Positions 1 to 5,256 of a stretch of DNA of 5,318 nt are shown piece by piece; the first letter of the stretch is position 1, and every line of letters starts with the position of its first letter. The position numbers were made by a program, and so were the translations under genes. The notes beneath the pieces were generated by a model that made no database searches, had not been told where the DNA came from, and saw only the letters and a program-made list of their open reading frames with translations. Source of the DNA: Verrucomicrobiaceae bacterium (GTDB taxonomy: Bacteria > Verrucomicrobiota > Verrucomicrobiia > Verrucomicrobiales > Verrucomicrobiaceae); the NCBI GenBank assembly GCA_021151605.1, contig JAGKWZ010000371.1:1-5318 (forward strand), given 5' to 3'.

Positions 1-43
1 AAAAAAGCACGAGACCGGCGAACAATGGGAGGGCGGGTTTCAT
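1..43 (-). CDS. Start of a secreted protein, truncated by the left window edge
   Basis: An ATG at 43-41 opens a frame reading M-K-P-A-L-P-L-F-A-G-L-V-L-F before the window ends. The basic second residue followed by an unbroken hydrophobic run is the beginning of a signal peptide, so the product is probably exported. It starts 24 nt after the stop codon of the GH99/WbsX-like gene on the same strand, which suggests co-transcription. There is no Shine-Dalgarno sequence; the bases just before the start are a run of seven C. Nothing can be said about the mature protein. The call rests on position, strand and signal-like composition only. Confidence 0.55.
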   Translation of the reverse strand, partial: MKPALPLFAGLVLF

Positions 44-67
44 GGGGGGGATGCCGTGAACAACTCA

Positions 68-1171
68 TTACGGAGCTTGCCGCAACACTTTACCCACAGC
101 CTCGATCCGAGAGGCATCTGGCCTTCCATCCGCACTGAGCGTGGGCTGGAGCCAGCCGCCTTCGTCGTGCTCGTTCCAGGCGTAGAGGAGGATGGCGTTG
201 GCGGGATTGAGATCGCGATTGGCCTGCGTCCACGCGATGGCATCGCGAACATGCGCGGCGATTTCATCCGGCGTGGCGGTGGTGGCGTCGATGAGCGGCT
301 TTTGCTGCGCGGGTGGTGTGGGATCGGGCGTGGCTTTCACCCACGAGCACCAGGATGGCGGATGCTCCTGACGCGGGCGAGTGTCCCAGCCTGCGGTGGC
401 AAAGGTGATGCACGGGGTGCGCTCGCGCCTCCATTTCGCCCAGAGCTTCTCCTTCACATGATGCGAGGTGAGCCGCGCATAGGTTTCGGGATCGGTCGTG
501 TAGCCTTTGCCAGAGCAGGCATACTCAGAGATGGCATCAAAGCCGAGCGACTCGCGGTCTTTTTCCGCCTCCCAGCCCATGAGCACGAGATACGGCTCCT
601 TCAGGCCAGCGGCGAGGGTTTGACGCTTCAACTCATCCCACTCGGCCTTGCCGAGCGTGCTGGTCTTCGCGAACAAACACAGCAGCGGACGGCCATTGAG
701 CACGGTTTGGTAATCAGGATGACGAAAGTGCTCCACGAGCCTGCTCCAGGCTTTCGTGCCCGCTTTATCGAGTCGTGCGCCTTCTTCGACGAGGCAGTAG
801 CGGAGGCCTTTTTTATCCTTCGCCGCGAGATAACGATTCAGCCCGATGCTCATGCCCGGCGCTTCATCCAGGTAGTCGAGAAAGGCCCAGTAATTCAGCC
901 CCGCCTGCGCTGCATAGCCAATCTCCTGTTCCATGATGGCCTGCGAGTCGCCATTGATGCTCACATTGCCCTCACCCATGACGCGGGCGAACCACGGCAG
1001 CCGAAAATGATACTTCGGCGGCCCCAACGAAGCCTCCACCGCCTTCACCACACCACCCTCGCCATACCAACCGTCCCAGCGAATGGCTCCGACGATGGGT
1101 GGCTCACCAGCCGCGACTGTTGCAGCCAGTGAACCGAGCAATAACGCGAGCCATGTGAGAAGTCGTTTCAT
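68..1171 (-). CDS. Secreted GH99/WbsX-like TIM-barrel protein (candidate glycoside hydrolase)
   Basis: This 367-residue protein opens with a clear signal peptide (K2, R3, then a Leu/Ala-rich core, likely cleaved after A21 in T-V-A-A), so it acts in the periplasm or outside the cell. The mature part begins with a strand followed by W-D-G-W-Y. It then has L-N-Y-W-A-F near residue 90, L-L-C-L-F-A near 165, and ends with Y-A-W-N-E-H-D-E-G-G-W-L-Q-P (about 330-343). The last block matches the 'AWNEW.EG..L.P' C-terminal signature of the WbsX/GH99-like family. E334 and E337 lie three residues apart, as do the two catalytic acids known in GH99 endo-mannosidases. Length is normal for a single barrel. 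The start is well fixed by the signal peptide and overlaps by 4 nt the stop of the small ORF upstream; no ribosome binding site is visible. I infer cleavage of a glycan, but substrate and activity are unproven. WbsX-like proteins were once annotated as glycosyltransferases; the signal peptide argues against that here. Confidence 0.85.
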   Translation of the reverse strand: MKRLLTWLALLLGSLAATVAAGEPPIVGAIRWDGWYGEGGVVKAVEASLGPPKYHFRLPWFARVMGEGNVSINGDSQAIMEQEIGYAAQAGLNYWAFLDYLDEAPGMSIGLNRYLAAKDKKGLRYCLVEEGARLDKAGTKAWSRLVEHFRHPDYQTVLNGRPLLCLFAKTSTLGKAEWDELKRQTLAAGLKEPYLVLMGWEAEKDRESLGFDAISEYACSGKGYTTDPETYARLTSHHVKEKLWAKWRRERTPCITFATAGWDTRPRQEHPPSWCSWVKATPDPTPPAQQKPLIDATTATPDEIAAHVRDAIAWTQANRDLNPANAILLYAWNEHDEGGWLQPTLSADGRPDASRIEAVGKVLRQAP

Positions 1172-1320
1172 CGGTAAAGGACGAACTCTGAGCTCATTTT
1201 GCTGCCACCCACGCAGAGGAAAGCCGGCAAAGGTTTGTCCGCCGCCGATGCTTGGTTTGGCAGGAAAACAGCCCAGTGAGCAAGCAGGTGGACGGCGAGG
1301 GATAGTAGAGTGGGTTTCAT
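1168..1320 (-). pseudogene. Truncated 5' end of a second SASA/SGNH esterase gene
   Basis: A 50-codon ORF starts 22 nt after the ATPase stop. Residues 1-27 form a signal peptide (M-K-P, hydrophobic core, A-S-A-A before D28). Then D-K-P-L-P-A-F-L-C-V-G-G-S-K-M-S aligns without gaps to residues 25-40 of the intact esterase at 3418-2660: 9 of 16 residues and, by hand count, 36 of 48 bases are identical, including 17 of 18 bases over the G-G-S-(N/K)-M-S block. The frame stops seven codons later, so it keeps the signal peptide, first strand and nucleophile Ser40 but lacks the oxyanion and Asp/His blocks. It cannot be a working esterase. The most likely history is a deletion that removed the rest of a tandem paralogue and joined its 5' end to the GH99/WbsX-like gene. 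The stop overlaps that gene's start (ATGA), so the fragment may still act as a translated leader coupling to it. Confidence 0.75.
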
Positions 1321-1342
1321 GCGGGGCGGTGGCTCAGTCTCA

Positions 1343-2566
1343 TCAATCCAACCATTTCCATGCTGGGATGACTCGAATCTTGCTCCCCTGCTCCGTCAGC
1401 GAGTCCTCTTGGTCGAGCGTGATGACGAGCAACTCGCGTCCTTTGCCTCCGCTGCTGGCAGGCAGCTTGGCAGCCTCGATGAGGCCCCGGAGTTCGCGCT
1501 GGCGATTCTCCGATGTCAAATGCGCGCAGCACTGGATGGCGAGATCGGCGGTGACAAAGTCGCACTCCCACTGGTGCGGGGCCGCCGCAAAAGTGGGCGC
1601 TGCACCCATGCGACGCAGAGTCAGCAAGACAGCGTTCTCCAGCTTGCGACCCAGATCAGGCGTTGGGTTCGGGCTGTTGGCGGAAGCAAGTCCAGTGTCC
1701 ACGGCATAATACTTGGGCGGGCTGGTCACGCGTTGTTTGAAGGACGAGCTGAACCTGGGCAGCGACAGCATGAGCCACGCATCCTGCAAATACTCCACCA
1801 TGCGTCCCGTCTGAGCGACTGATGGAAGCGCGAGACCTTTGGCAAGAGCCTGGAGCGAAAGTGGCTGTCCTGGATGAGCCAGCAAGTGAAGCGCCAGCGT
1901 CATCAATGGCCGCGCGGAGCGAAGCGAGTGACGCGTGACGATGTCGCGATGCACCACATCGCGCAGGAGTTCACGAAGCAACACAGGTCCTTGCTCGGGA
2001 CCGACGTTCAGCGCGGCTGCAAAGCCTCCGCGCATCAGGTAATCATTGAGCGCTTTGGCACCCGCCTTTTGTCCGGTGAACTCCAGAAACTCCGTGAATG
2101 AAAATGGATACACCTCATGAGAGACATGTCGCCCGGTGAGTTTGGACCCCATCTCACGGCCCAGCAGACTCGCATTCGATCCAGTGAGAAACACGCGCCG
2201 CCCCGAATCGAGTAAAGCCCGCACGAGCCGCTGCCACTCATGCACTTCCTGCACTTCATCAAGGTAGATCGCGGCCTTGGGATGGTCTTCATCCAGGATG
2301 GAAAGGATGGTGGCAAAGTCCTCCGGGCCGAGCCCATACAATCGAGTGTCTTCGAGATTGATCGTCACAGCGGTGCCTTTGATGCCTCGTCTGATCTGGC
2401 CTTGCAACGTGCTCTTTCCGCACCGGCGAACGCCCGTGAGCACCAAGGCATGGGAAGACGCACTCGATTTCCAGTCCGGCTGGAAGTGCCGCCACACTTC
2501 ATCTTTCGCCGACAGCGTGGGACCAGGAGCTCCGAGGACGGAGGATAGTGTTTCACGAAGTAGCAT
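1343..2566 (-). CDS. AAA+ ATPase with DUF4143 C-terminal domain (AAA_14/DUF4143 family)
   Basis: This 407-residue cytoplasmic protein has no signal peptide. Residues 40-160 form an AAA_14 P-loop domain: Walker A G-V-R-R-C-G-K-S-T at 45-53 (K51), Walker B I-Y-L-D-E-V at 100-105 (D103, E104), the L-T-G-S-N sensor strand at 127-131, then L-T-G-R and E-V-Y-P-F-S-F-T-E-F-L at 151-161. G-G-F at 180-182 leads into DUF4143, with Y-Y-A-V-D-T-G-L-A at 286-294 and a C-terminal PD-(D/E)XK-like fold (E310, E-C-D-F-V at 334-338, then I-Q at 344-345). The usual E-x-K after the acidic pair is replaced by I-Q-C-C, so nuclease activity is doubtful. These ATPases are widespread, often multicopy and of poorly known function. 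ATG 2566 is the only good start, because an in-frame TAG lies four codons upstream. It has its own promoter, apparently leaderless, and is functionally unlike its secreted neighbours. Confidence 0.92.
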   Translation of the reverse strand: MLLRETLSSVLGAPGPTLSAKDEVWRHFQPDWKSSASSHALVLTGVRRCGKSTLQGQIRRGIKGTAVTINLEDTRLYGLGPEDFATILSILDEDHPKAAIYLDEVQEVHEWQRLVRALLDSGRRVFLTGSNASLLGREMGSKLTGRHVSHEVYPFSFTEFLEFTGQKAGAKALNDYLMRGGFAAALNVGPEQGPVLLRELLRDVVHRDIVTRHSLRSARPLMTLALHLLAHPGQPLSLQALAKGLALPSVAQTGRMVEYLQDAWLMLSLPRFSSSFKQRVTSPPKYYAVDTGLASANSPNPTPDLGRKLENAVLLTLRRMGAAPTFAAAPHQWECDFVTADLAIQCCAHLTSENRQRELRGLIEAAKLPASSGGKGRELLVITLDQEDSLTEQGSKIRVIPAWKWLD

Positions 2567-2572
2567 GCCGTC

Positions 2573-2601
2573 ATTCTACACAACGCCACACTGGTGTGCA
2601 A
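2573..2601 (-). promoter_or_regulatory. Sigma70-like promoter for the ATPase gene, apparently leaderless
   Basis: On the minus strand TTGCAC (2601-2596) and TAGAAT (2578-2573) are separated by exactly 17 bp, each close to the TTGACA/TATAAT consensus. The last base of the -10 box is followed by six bases and then ATG 2566, so the usual initiation point (7 nt downstream) falls on the A of the start codon. That predicts a leaderless mRNA, which agrees with the absence of any ribosome binding site. The boxes and spacing are seen in the sequence; activity and start point are inferred. Confidence 0.6.
2587..2598. promoter_or_regulatory. Inverted repeat inside the ATPase promoter, possible operator
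   Basis: A 5-bp inverted repeat, CACAC and GTGTG separated by two bases, lies mostly in the spacer between the -35 and -10 boxes of the ATPase promoter and overlaps the -35 box by three bases. A protein bound here would block RNA polymerase, so this is a reasonable repressor site. The arms are short and could arise by chance. No regulator gene is visible in the window. Confidence 0.3.
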
Positions 2602-2634
2602 CTGTAGTGAACACTTTCCTCTGCGGCACTCGAG

Positions 2635-2657
2635 AGGCTGAGTCCAAAGATCAGCCT
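2635..2657. terminator. Stem-loop between the esterase and ATPase genes, weak terminator candidate
   Basis: AGGCTGA (2635-2641) and TCAGCCT (2651-2657) can form a perfect 7-bp stem with a 9-nt loop. It lies 2 bp beyond the esterase stop on the minus strand and upstream of the ATPase promoter, a sensible place to end esterase transcription. No T-run follows on the minus strand, so it is not a textbook intrinsic terminator. It could instead stabilise the 3' end of the mRNA. Confidence 0.3.
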
Positions 2658-2659
2658 TA

Positions 2660-3418
2660 CTACTTACTCATCATCGCATGCAGTTTGTCCGCGAAAAGCC
2701 TTCCCAGCTCGACCTGGCCCTGAGCGGTGAAGTGGACTTCGTCGTCACCGACTTCGAGGGCATCGCAATCGACGAACTCCGAGCAGGCCTCCTGCGCTTG
2801 GCGAACCAAAGGGGCGAAGGGGAACTTGTCCTTCGGCTGCCCGGCACGCAGGCGACTGCACACGAAGAGCAGATTCGGCGTTTGCAGGTCTTTCCGCGCT
2901 GCCTGGATGAAGGCTTGAAGATTGGCGGCATACGCCTCGGCTTTCTTTTGGTCCTTCGAGTCGCCCGAGCCTTGCACCATGATCAGGCCGAGGATCTGGA
3001 TTGGACGCGCCTTGCGTGCGGCTTCGACTTTGCGAATGAGTTCCCAGTAGAGCGAATCCGGTGTCGCGGGCGACCACACGGTGTCGAGACTGGTGCCATG
3101 CGAGGAATGCTTGATGATGCCGATGGTGCGCCCGAGCTTCTGGCTCATGCTCGCAGCAAAAGACACCTCAGAGCCGAAACCTCGCTTGTTCACCTTCTCT
3201 GGCGACACCGGCAGCCACTGCGTCCCATCAAAGAACAGCGCGTTGGTTTGCTCAGCCTTCAGTTCCTGGGGTAGTGCCTCCAACTTCGAGCGACCACCGC
3301 TCATGTTGCTGCCACCAGCAAAGATGAAGACGGGCAAAGCATCGTCCGTAGCGAGTAGTGACGTCTGAATGCCGAGGATCGAAAGCAGTAGAGAGAGGAG
3401 TTTGGAAATTCGGTTCAT
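2660..3418 (-). CDS. Secreted SASA-domain (SGNH) carbohydrate esterase
   Basis: The 252-residue protein has a signal peptide (N2, R3, K6, Leu-rich core, cleavage near A23) and a single SGNH hydrolase domain of the sialate-O-acetylesterase-like type (SASA, formerly DUF303; related to CE6). Block I is F-A-G-G-S-N-M-S with nucleophile S37. G-S-E at 82-84 and I-K-H-S-S-H-G-T-S at 102-110 match the second block, V-Q-G-S-G-D-S at 148-154 is the counterpart of the usual Q-G-E-S-D, and D226-E-V-H229 supplies the catalytic Asp and His. The family usually has G-Q-S-N-M in block I; here Gln is Gly. The predicted reaction is removal of acetyl or similar ester groups from a glycan outside the cytoplasm, which suits the adjacent sulfatase. 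It follows the sulfatase on the same strand, and its start overlaps the stop of a 41-codon ORF (TGATG). No ribosome binding site is seen. The natural substrate cannot be told from sequence. Confidence 0.88.
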   Translation of the reverse strand: MNRISKLLSLLLSILGIQTSLLATDDALPVFIFAGGSNMSGGRSKLEALPQELKAEQTNALFFDGTQWLPVSPEKVNKRGFGSEVSFAASMSQKLGRTIGIIKHSSHGTSLDTVWSPATPDSLYWELIRKVEAARKARPIQILGLIMVQGSGDSKDQKKAEAYAANLQAFIQAARKDLQTPNLLFVCSRLRAGQPKDKFPFAPLVRQAQEACSEFVDCDALEVGDDEVHFTAQGQVELGRLFADKLHAMMSK

Positions 3419-3543
3419 CAGGGTTGGGTTGTTGTATCGATCACATGGACGCCATCAATCTCGATGCCTTTCTCGCTTCCGTTTTGCATCCTCAGCAGCT
3501 TGCGCTTGCCCGGATTGAAGTTCGTCCGGCTGAGCGCAGGCAT
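3418..3543 (-). CDS. Small ORF (41 aa) between sulfatase and esterase, possible 3' gene remnant
   Basis: An ATG four bases after the sulfatase stop opens a 41-codon frame whose TGA shares its A with the esterase start (TGATG), an arrangement typical of translational coupling. The product has no signal peptide or membrane segment. Residues 9-36 contain F-N-P-G-K-R-K-L-L-R followed by G-I-E-I-D-G-V-H-V-I-D, alternating hydrophobic strands that resemble the last two beta-strands of a carbohydrate-binding or other beta-sandwich domain. The frame stays open upstream into the sulfatase 3' end (reading G-D-G-P-V-D-S just before the Met), so it may be the tail of a gene whose 5' part was lost when the sulfatase came to lie next to it. 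It could equally be a chance ORF, since 41 open codons are not rare in GC-rich DNA. Function unknown. Confidence 0.35.
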   Translation of the reverse strand: MPALSRTNFNPGKRKLLRMQNGSEKGIEIDGVHVIDTTTQP

Positions 3544-3547
3544 AGAA

Positions 3548-5098
3548 TCAACGGGTCCGTCCCCGCGCAATGTCCGCCTTCAATGCAGCGAAGAGTTCCT
3601 TGGCTTTGTCGGGCTCTTGCGTGAAGACGTTCGTGGCTTCGCCGGGATCGGTGCGGAGGTTGTAGAGTTGGAACTTGTCGGTGGGGCCTTTGCCTTTGGT
3701 TTCGATGATGGCGTCAGGCGTGATTGTGCCGTCCTTCACGGTATAGATCCAGGAGGGCAGAATGAGTTTCCAGTCGCCGTCGCGGATGGCGAGCGTGTAG
3801 GAGCCGTAGTTCACGTGCACCATGCCGTTGCGAATGGGTTGGGCGGGTTTCTCGCCTCGTAGCAGAGGTGAGATATCGAAGCTGTCTTCACCCGCATCAT
3901 CTGGGAGTTTCTCACCGAGCAGTGAGGCGATAGTGGCCATCAGGTCGCTGAAGCAGATCAACTCGTCGCATGAGCTGCCTGCTTGGATCTGACCCGGCCA
4001 GCTCGCGATGAACGGCATGCGATGTCCGGCTTCGGTGAGTGCGCCTTTCATGCCATTCCACGGACCGGCGGCGAGGTGATCGAACTTCTCGATGTCTTGC
4101 GGATACCAGACCGGACCGTTGTCGCTGGAGAAGACGATGAGTGTGTTGTCCCGCAGCTTCAACTTGTCCAAAGTGGTCAGCACCTGGCCGATCATGGCGT
4201 CCACGTTCATCACATAGTCGCCGTATTGACCTGCGCTGCTCTTGCCTTTGAACTCGCTCGCGGTCGCCCACGGCGCATGAGGCGCGGGGATGGCGTAGTA
4301 GAGGAAGAAGGGGATGGTGTTCTTGGCTCCCTGTTCTTGGTTCTTGGTTCGTTTCTCGAGCCAGGCATCTGCCTTGGCTGCAAGGGTGGAAAGATAGCCC
4401 TCGAACTTCCATTCCGGTGCCGCGAGACCTTTGCGCCAGTGTGCGCCTTGAGTCTCGGGATTCGTCACGCCTTCGCCGGGATGGTCTTCGATGGTCTCCG
4501 TCGGTGCGGCGACGAAACGCTTGTTCTCGATGAACGCATACGGTGCCTGTTCCGGTGCATCGAAGCCGAAGTAATAATCGAAACCAAAGTCCACGGGCGA
4601 CATCTTCAGCGTCCCATCTGGCTCCGCTTTCGTGGACATGCCCTGATGCCACTTGCCGACGCAGGCTGTGGCGTAGCCCTGCCGCTTCATGAGCGTGGCG
4701 AGGTTCAGGCGCTGCGGCTCCGACTGGAGCATGGGCAGCGGGAAATGCAGCAGCTCGTGGCCGTTGCGGGTCGTTTTTTTGGCGTCTTTGGAGTTCCACG
4801 TGCGATACGGCATCCGTCCCGTGAGCAAGCTATAGCGGCTCGGCACACAAATGGACGCCCCTGCATGAGCATTCGTGAACTTCATGCCCTCCGCCGCCAG
4901 CTTGTCGATGTTCGGCGTCGCGATCTTCGACTGCGGATTGAAGCACTGCGGATCGCCCCAGCCCATGTCATCGACGAGGATGATGAGGACGTTGGGCCGT
5001 GACGCAGGCACTCCTGCCTGCGGTGTTCCTGAAGCGCCATGCAGAACGGCCAGCGGCGCGAGAAGCAGAGCCGTAATGAGTGAGAGGATGTGTTTCAT
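3548..5098 (-). CDS. Secreted type I (formylglycine) sulfatase
   Basis: This 516-residue protein carries a signal peptide (K2, H3, Leu/Ala core, cleavage near A22) and a complete alkaline-phosphatase-superfamily sulfatase domain. R-P-N-V-L-I-I-L-V-D-D at 34-44 supplies the metal-binding Asp pair. C84-V-P-S-R88 is the C-x-P-S-R site whose Cys is oxidised to formylglycine, followed by T-G-R at 93-95. G-K-W-H-Q-G at 148-153 (K149, H151), A-P-H-A-P-W at 272-277 (H274), S-S-D-N-G-P at 324-329 (D326, N327) and N-G-M-K-G at 348-352 (K351) complete the active site. D-G-D-W-K-L and Y-N-L-R-T-D-P near the C terminus are typical of the family, and length is normal. It should hydrolyse sulfate esters on a polysaccharide after activation by a formylglycine-generating enzyme encoded elsewhere. 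Two short repeat elements lie inside the gene, in the post-signal linker and around residues 250-260. No ribosome binding site is visible. The SulfAtlas subfamily and substrate cannot be assigned by eye. Confidence 0.96.
   Translation of the reverse strand: MKHILSLITALLLAPLAVLHGASGTPQAGVPASRPNVLIILVDDMGWGDPQCFNPQSKIATPNIDKLAAEGMKFTNAHAGASICVPSRYSLLTGRMPYRTWNSKDAKKTTRNGHELLHFPLPMLQSEPQRLNLATLMKRQGYATACVGKWHQGMSTKAEPDGTLKMSPVDFGFDYYFGFDAPEQAPYAFIENKRFVAAPTETIEDHPGEGVTNPETQGAHWRKGLAAPEWKFEGYLSTLAAKADAWLEKRTKNQEQGAKNTIPFFLYYAIPAPHAPWATASEFKGKSSAGQYGDYVMNVDAMIGQVLTTLDKLKLRDNTLIVFSSDNGPVWYPQDIEKFDHLAAGPWNGMKGALTEAGHRMPFIASWPGQIQAGSSCDELICFSDLMATIASLLGEKLPDDAGEDSFDISPLLRGEKPAQPIRNGMVHVNYGSYTLAIRDGDWKLILPSWIYTVKDGTITPDAIIETKGKGPTDKFQLYNLRTDPGEATNVFTQEPDKAKELFAALKADIARGRTR
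4320..4347. repeat. Degenerate heptanucleotide repeat inside the sulfatase gene
   Basis: TTCTTGG occurs at 4320-4326, 4334-4340 and 4341-4347, all in the same 7-base register, with one diverged unit at 4327-4333. On the coding strand the unit is CCAAGAA. It encodes the low-complexity, hydrophilic stretch R-T-K-N-Q-E-Q-G-A-K-N at residues 250-260, between a helix and the conserved strand leading to A-P-H-A-P-W, where a surface loop is expected. Three 7-base units equal seven codons, so expansions of that size keep the frame. Confidence 0.6.
5003..5022. repeat. 8-bp perfect hairpin in the linker after the sulfatase signal peptide
   Basis: CGCAGGCA (5003-5010) and TGCCTGCG (5015-5022) are perfect reverse complements separated by the four bases CTCC. 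The element encodes P-Q-A-G-V-P-A, in the linker between the signal peptide and the first catalytic strand at R34, where extra sequence would do little harm. A stem this GC-rich could form in the mRNA about 80 nt after the start codon. It may be a small dispersed hairpin repeat that settled in a tolerant site; only one copy is seen here. Confidence 0.5.
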
Positions 5099-5157
5099 TT
5101 CGCTTTTGAGTTTGTCTTTGGCACAGCTTGGAGCCGTTGGCTATCGAGCACCATCTG

Positions 5158-5256
5158 TTAATCGGGGCACCTGACGACAGGCTTCTCATCGGCGGCGTGC
5201 AGCGTTGCCAGCGAGGTGAAAAGAGGGGCGATGAAGAGTTGGAGTGCCTGCCGCAT
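5158..5256 (-). pseudogene. Signal-peptide-only fragment of a secreted protein gene upstream of the sulfatase
   Basis: An ATG at 5256 opens a 32-codon frame: M-R-Q, a hydrophobic core (A-L-Q-L-F-I-A-P-L-F), then L-H-A-A followed by D-E-K-P-V-V and a TAA at 5160-5158. This is a well-formed signal peptide with about ten mature residues, too little to function, so it reads as the 5' end of a lost secreted gene like the fragment at 1320-1168. The sulfatase starts 59 nt further on. The upstream frame is open to the window edge, so this ATG may not be the true start. The plus-strand frame over the same bases also looks coding at its distal end, and one of the two may be an antisense shadow. Confidence 0.4.

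Noticed and set aside
56..1132. Long plus-strand open frame of 358 codons opposite the GH99/WbsX-like gene
   Set aside because: It lies almost exactly antisense to a gene with a signal peptide and family motifs, and its translation is Arg/Gly/Leu-rich with no recognisable domain. It is a shadow of GC-rich coding sequence.
1343..2566. ATPase plus neighbours as a defence or toxin-antitoxin system
   Set aside because: No adjacent effector, antitoxin, methylase or nuclease gene is present, and all neighbours are secreted glycan-active proteins.
1329..2644. Imperfect direct repeat flanking the ATPase (1329-1339 and 2634-2644, 9 of 11 bases alike), considered as a target-site duplication
   Set aside because: Eleven bases with two mismatches is expected by chance in a window this size, and no inverted ends or recombinase accompany it.
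2678..3274. Plus-strand open frame of 198 codons opposite the SASA esterase
   Set aside because: Antisense to a gene with complete SGNH blocks; no domain, signal peptide or start context of its own.
3912..4799. Minus-strand open frame of 295 codons within the sulfatase in another frame
   Set aside because: The product is extremely Arg/His/Ser-rich and overlaps the sulfatase throughout; this is a frame-shifted read of a real gene.
3983..5002. Long plus-strand open frame of 339 codons opposite the sulfatase
   Set aside because: The opposite strand contains every sulfatase active-site motif in order. The plus-strand translation is Arg/His/Leu-rich and without motifs, so it is a shadow.
5118..5147. 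Possible plus-strand promoter TTGGCA-18-TATCGA ahead of the phosphopantetheinyl transferase candidate
   Set aside because: The -10 box is poor and the spacer is long; similar matches are common, so it is not supported on its own.
5241..5251. GGAGTGCCTGC shared in inverted orientation with the hairpin at 5005-5015
   Set aside because: Several 11-base matches are expected by chance across both strands of a window this long, and the match does not extend to the hairpin's second arm.
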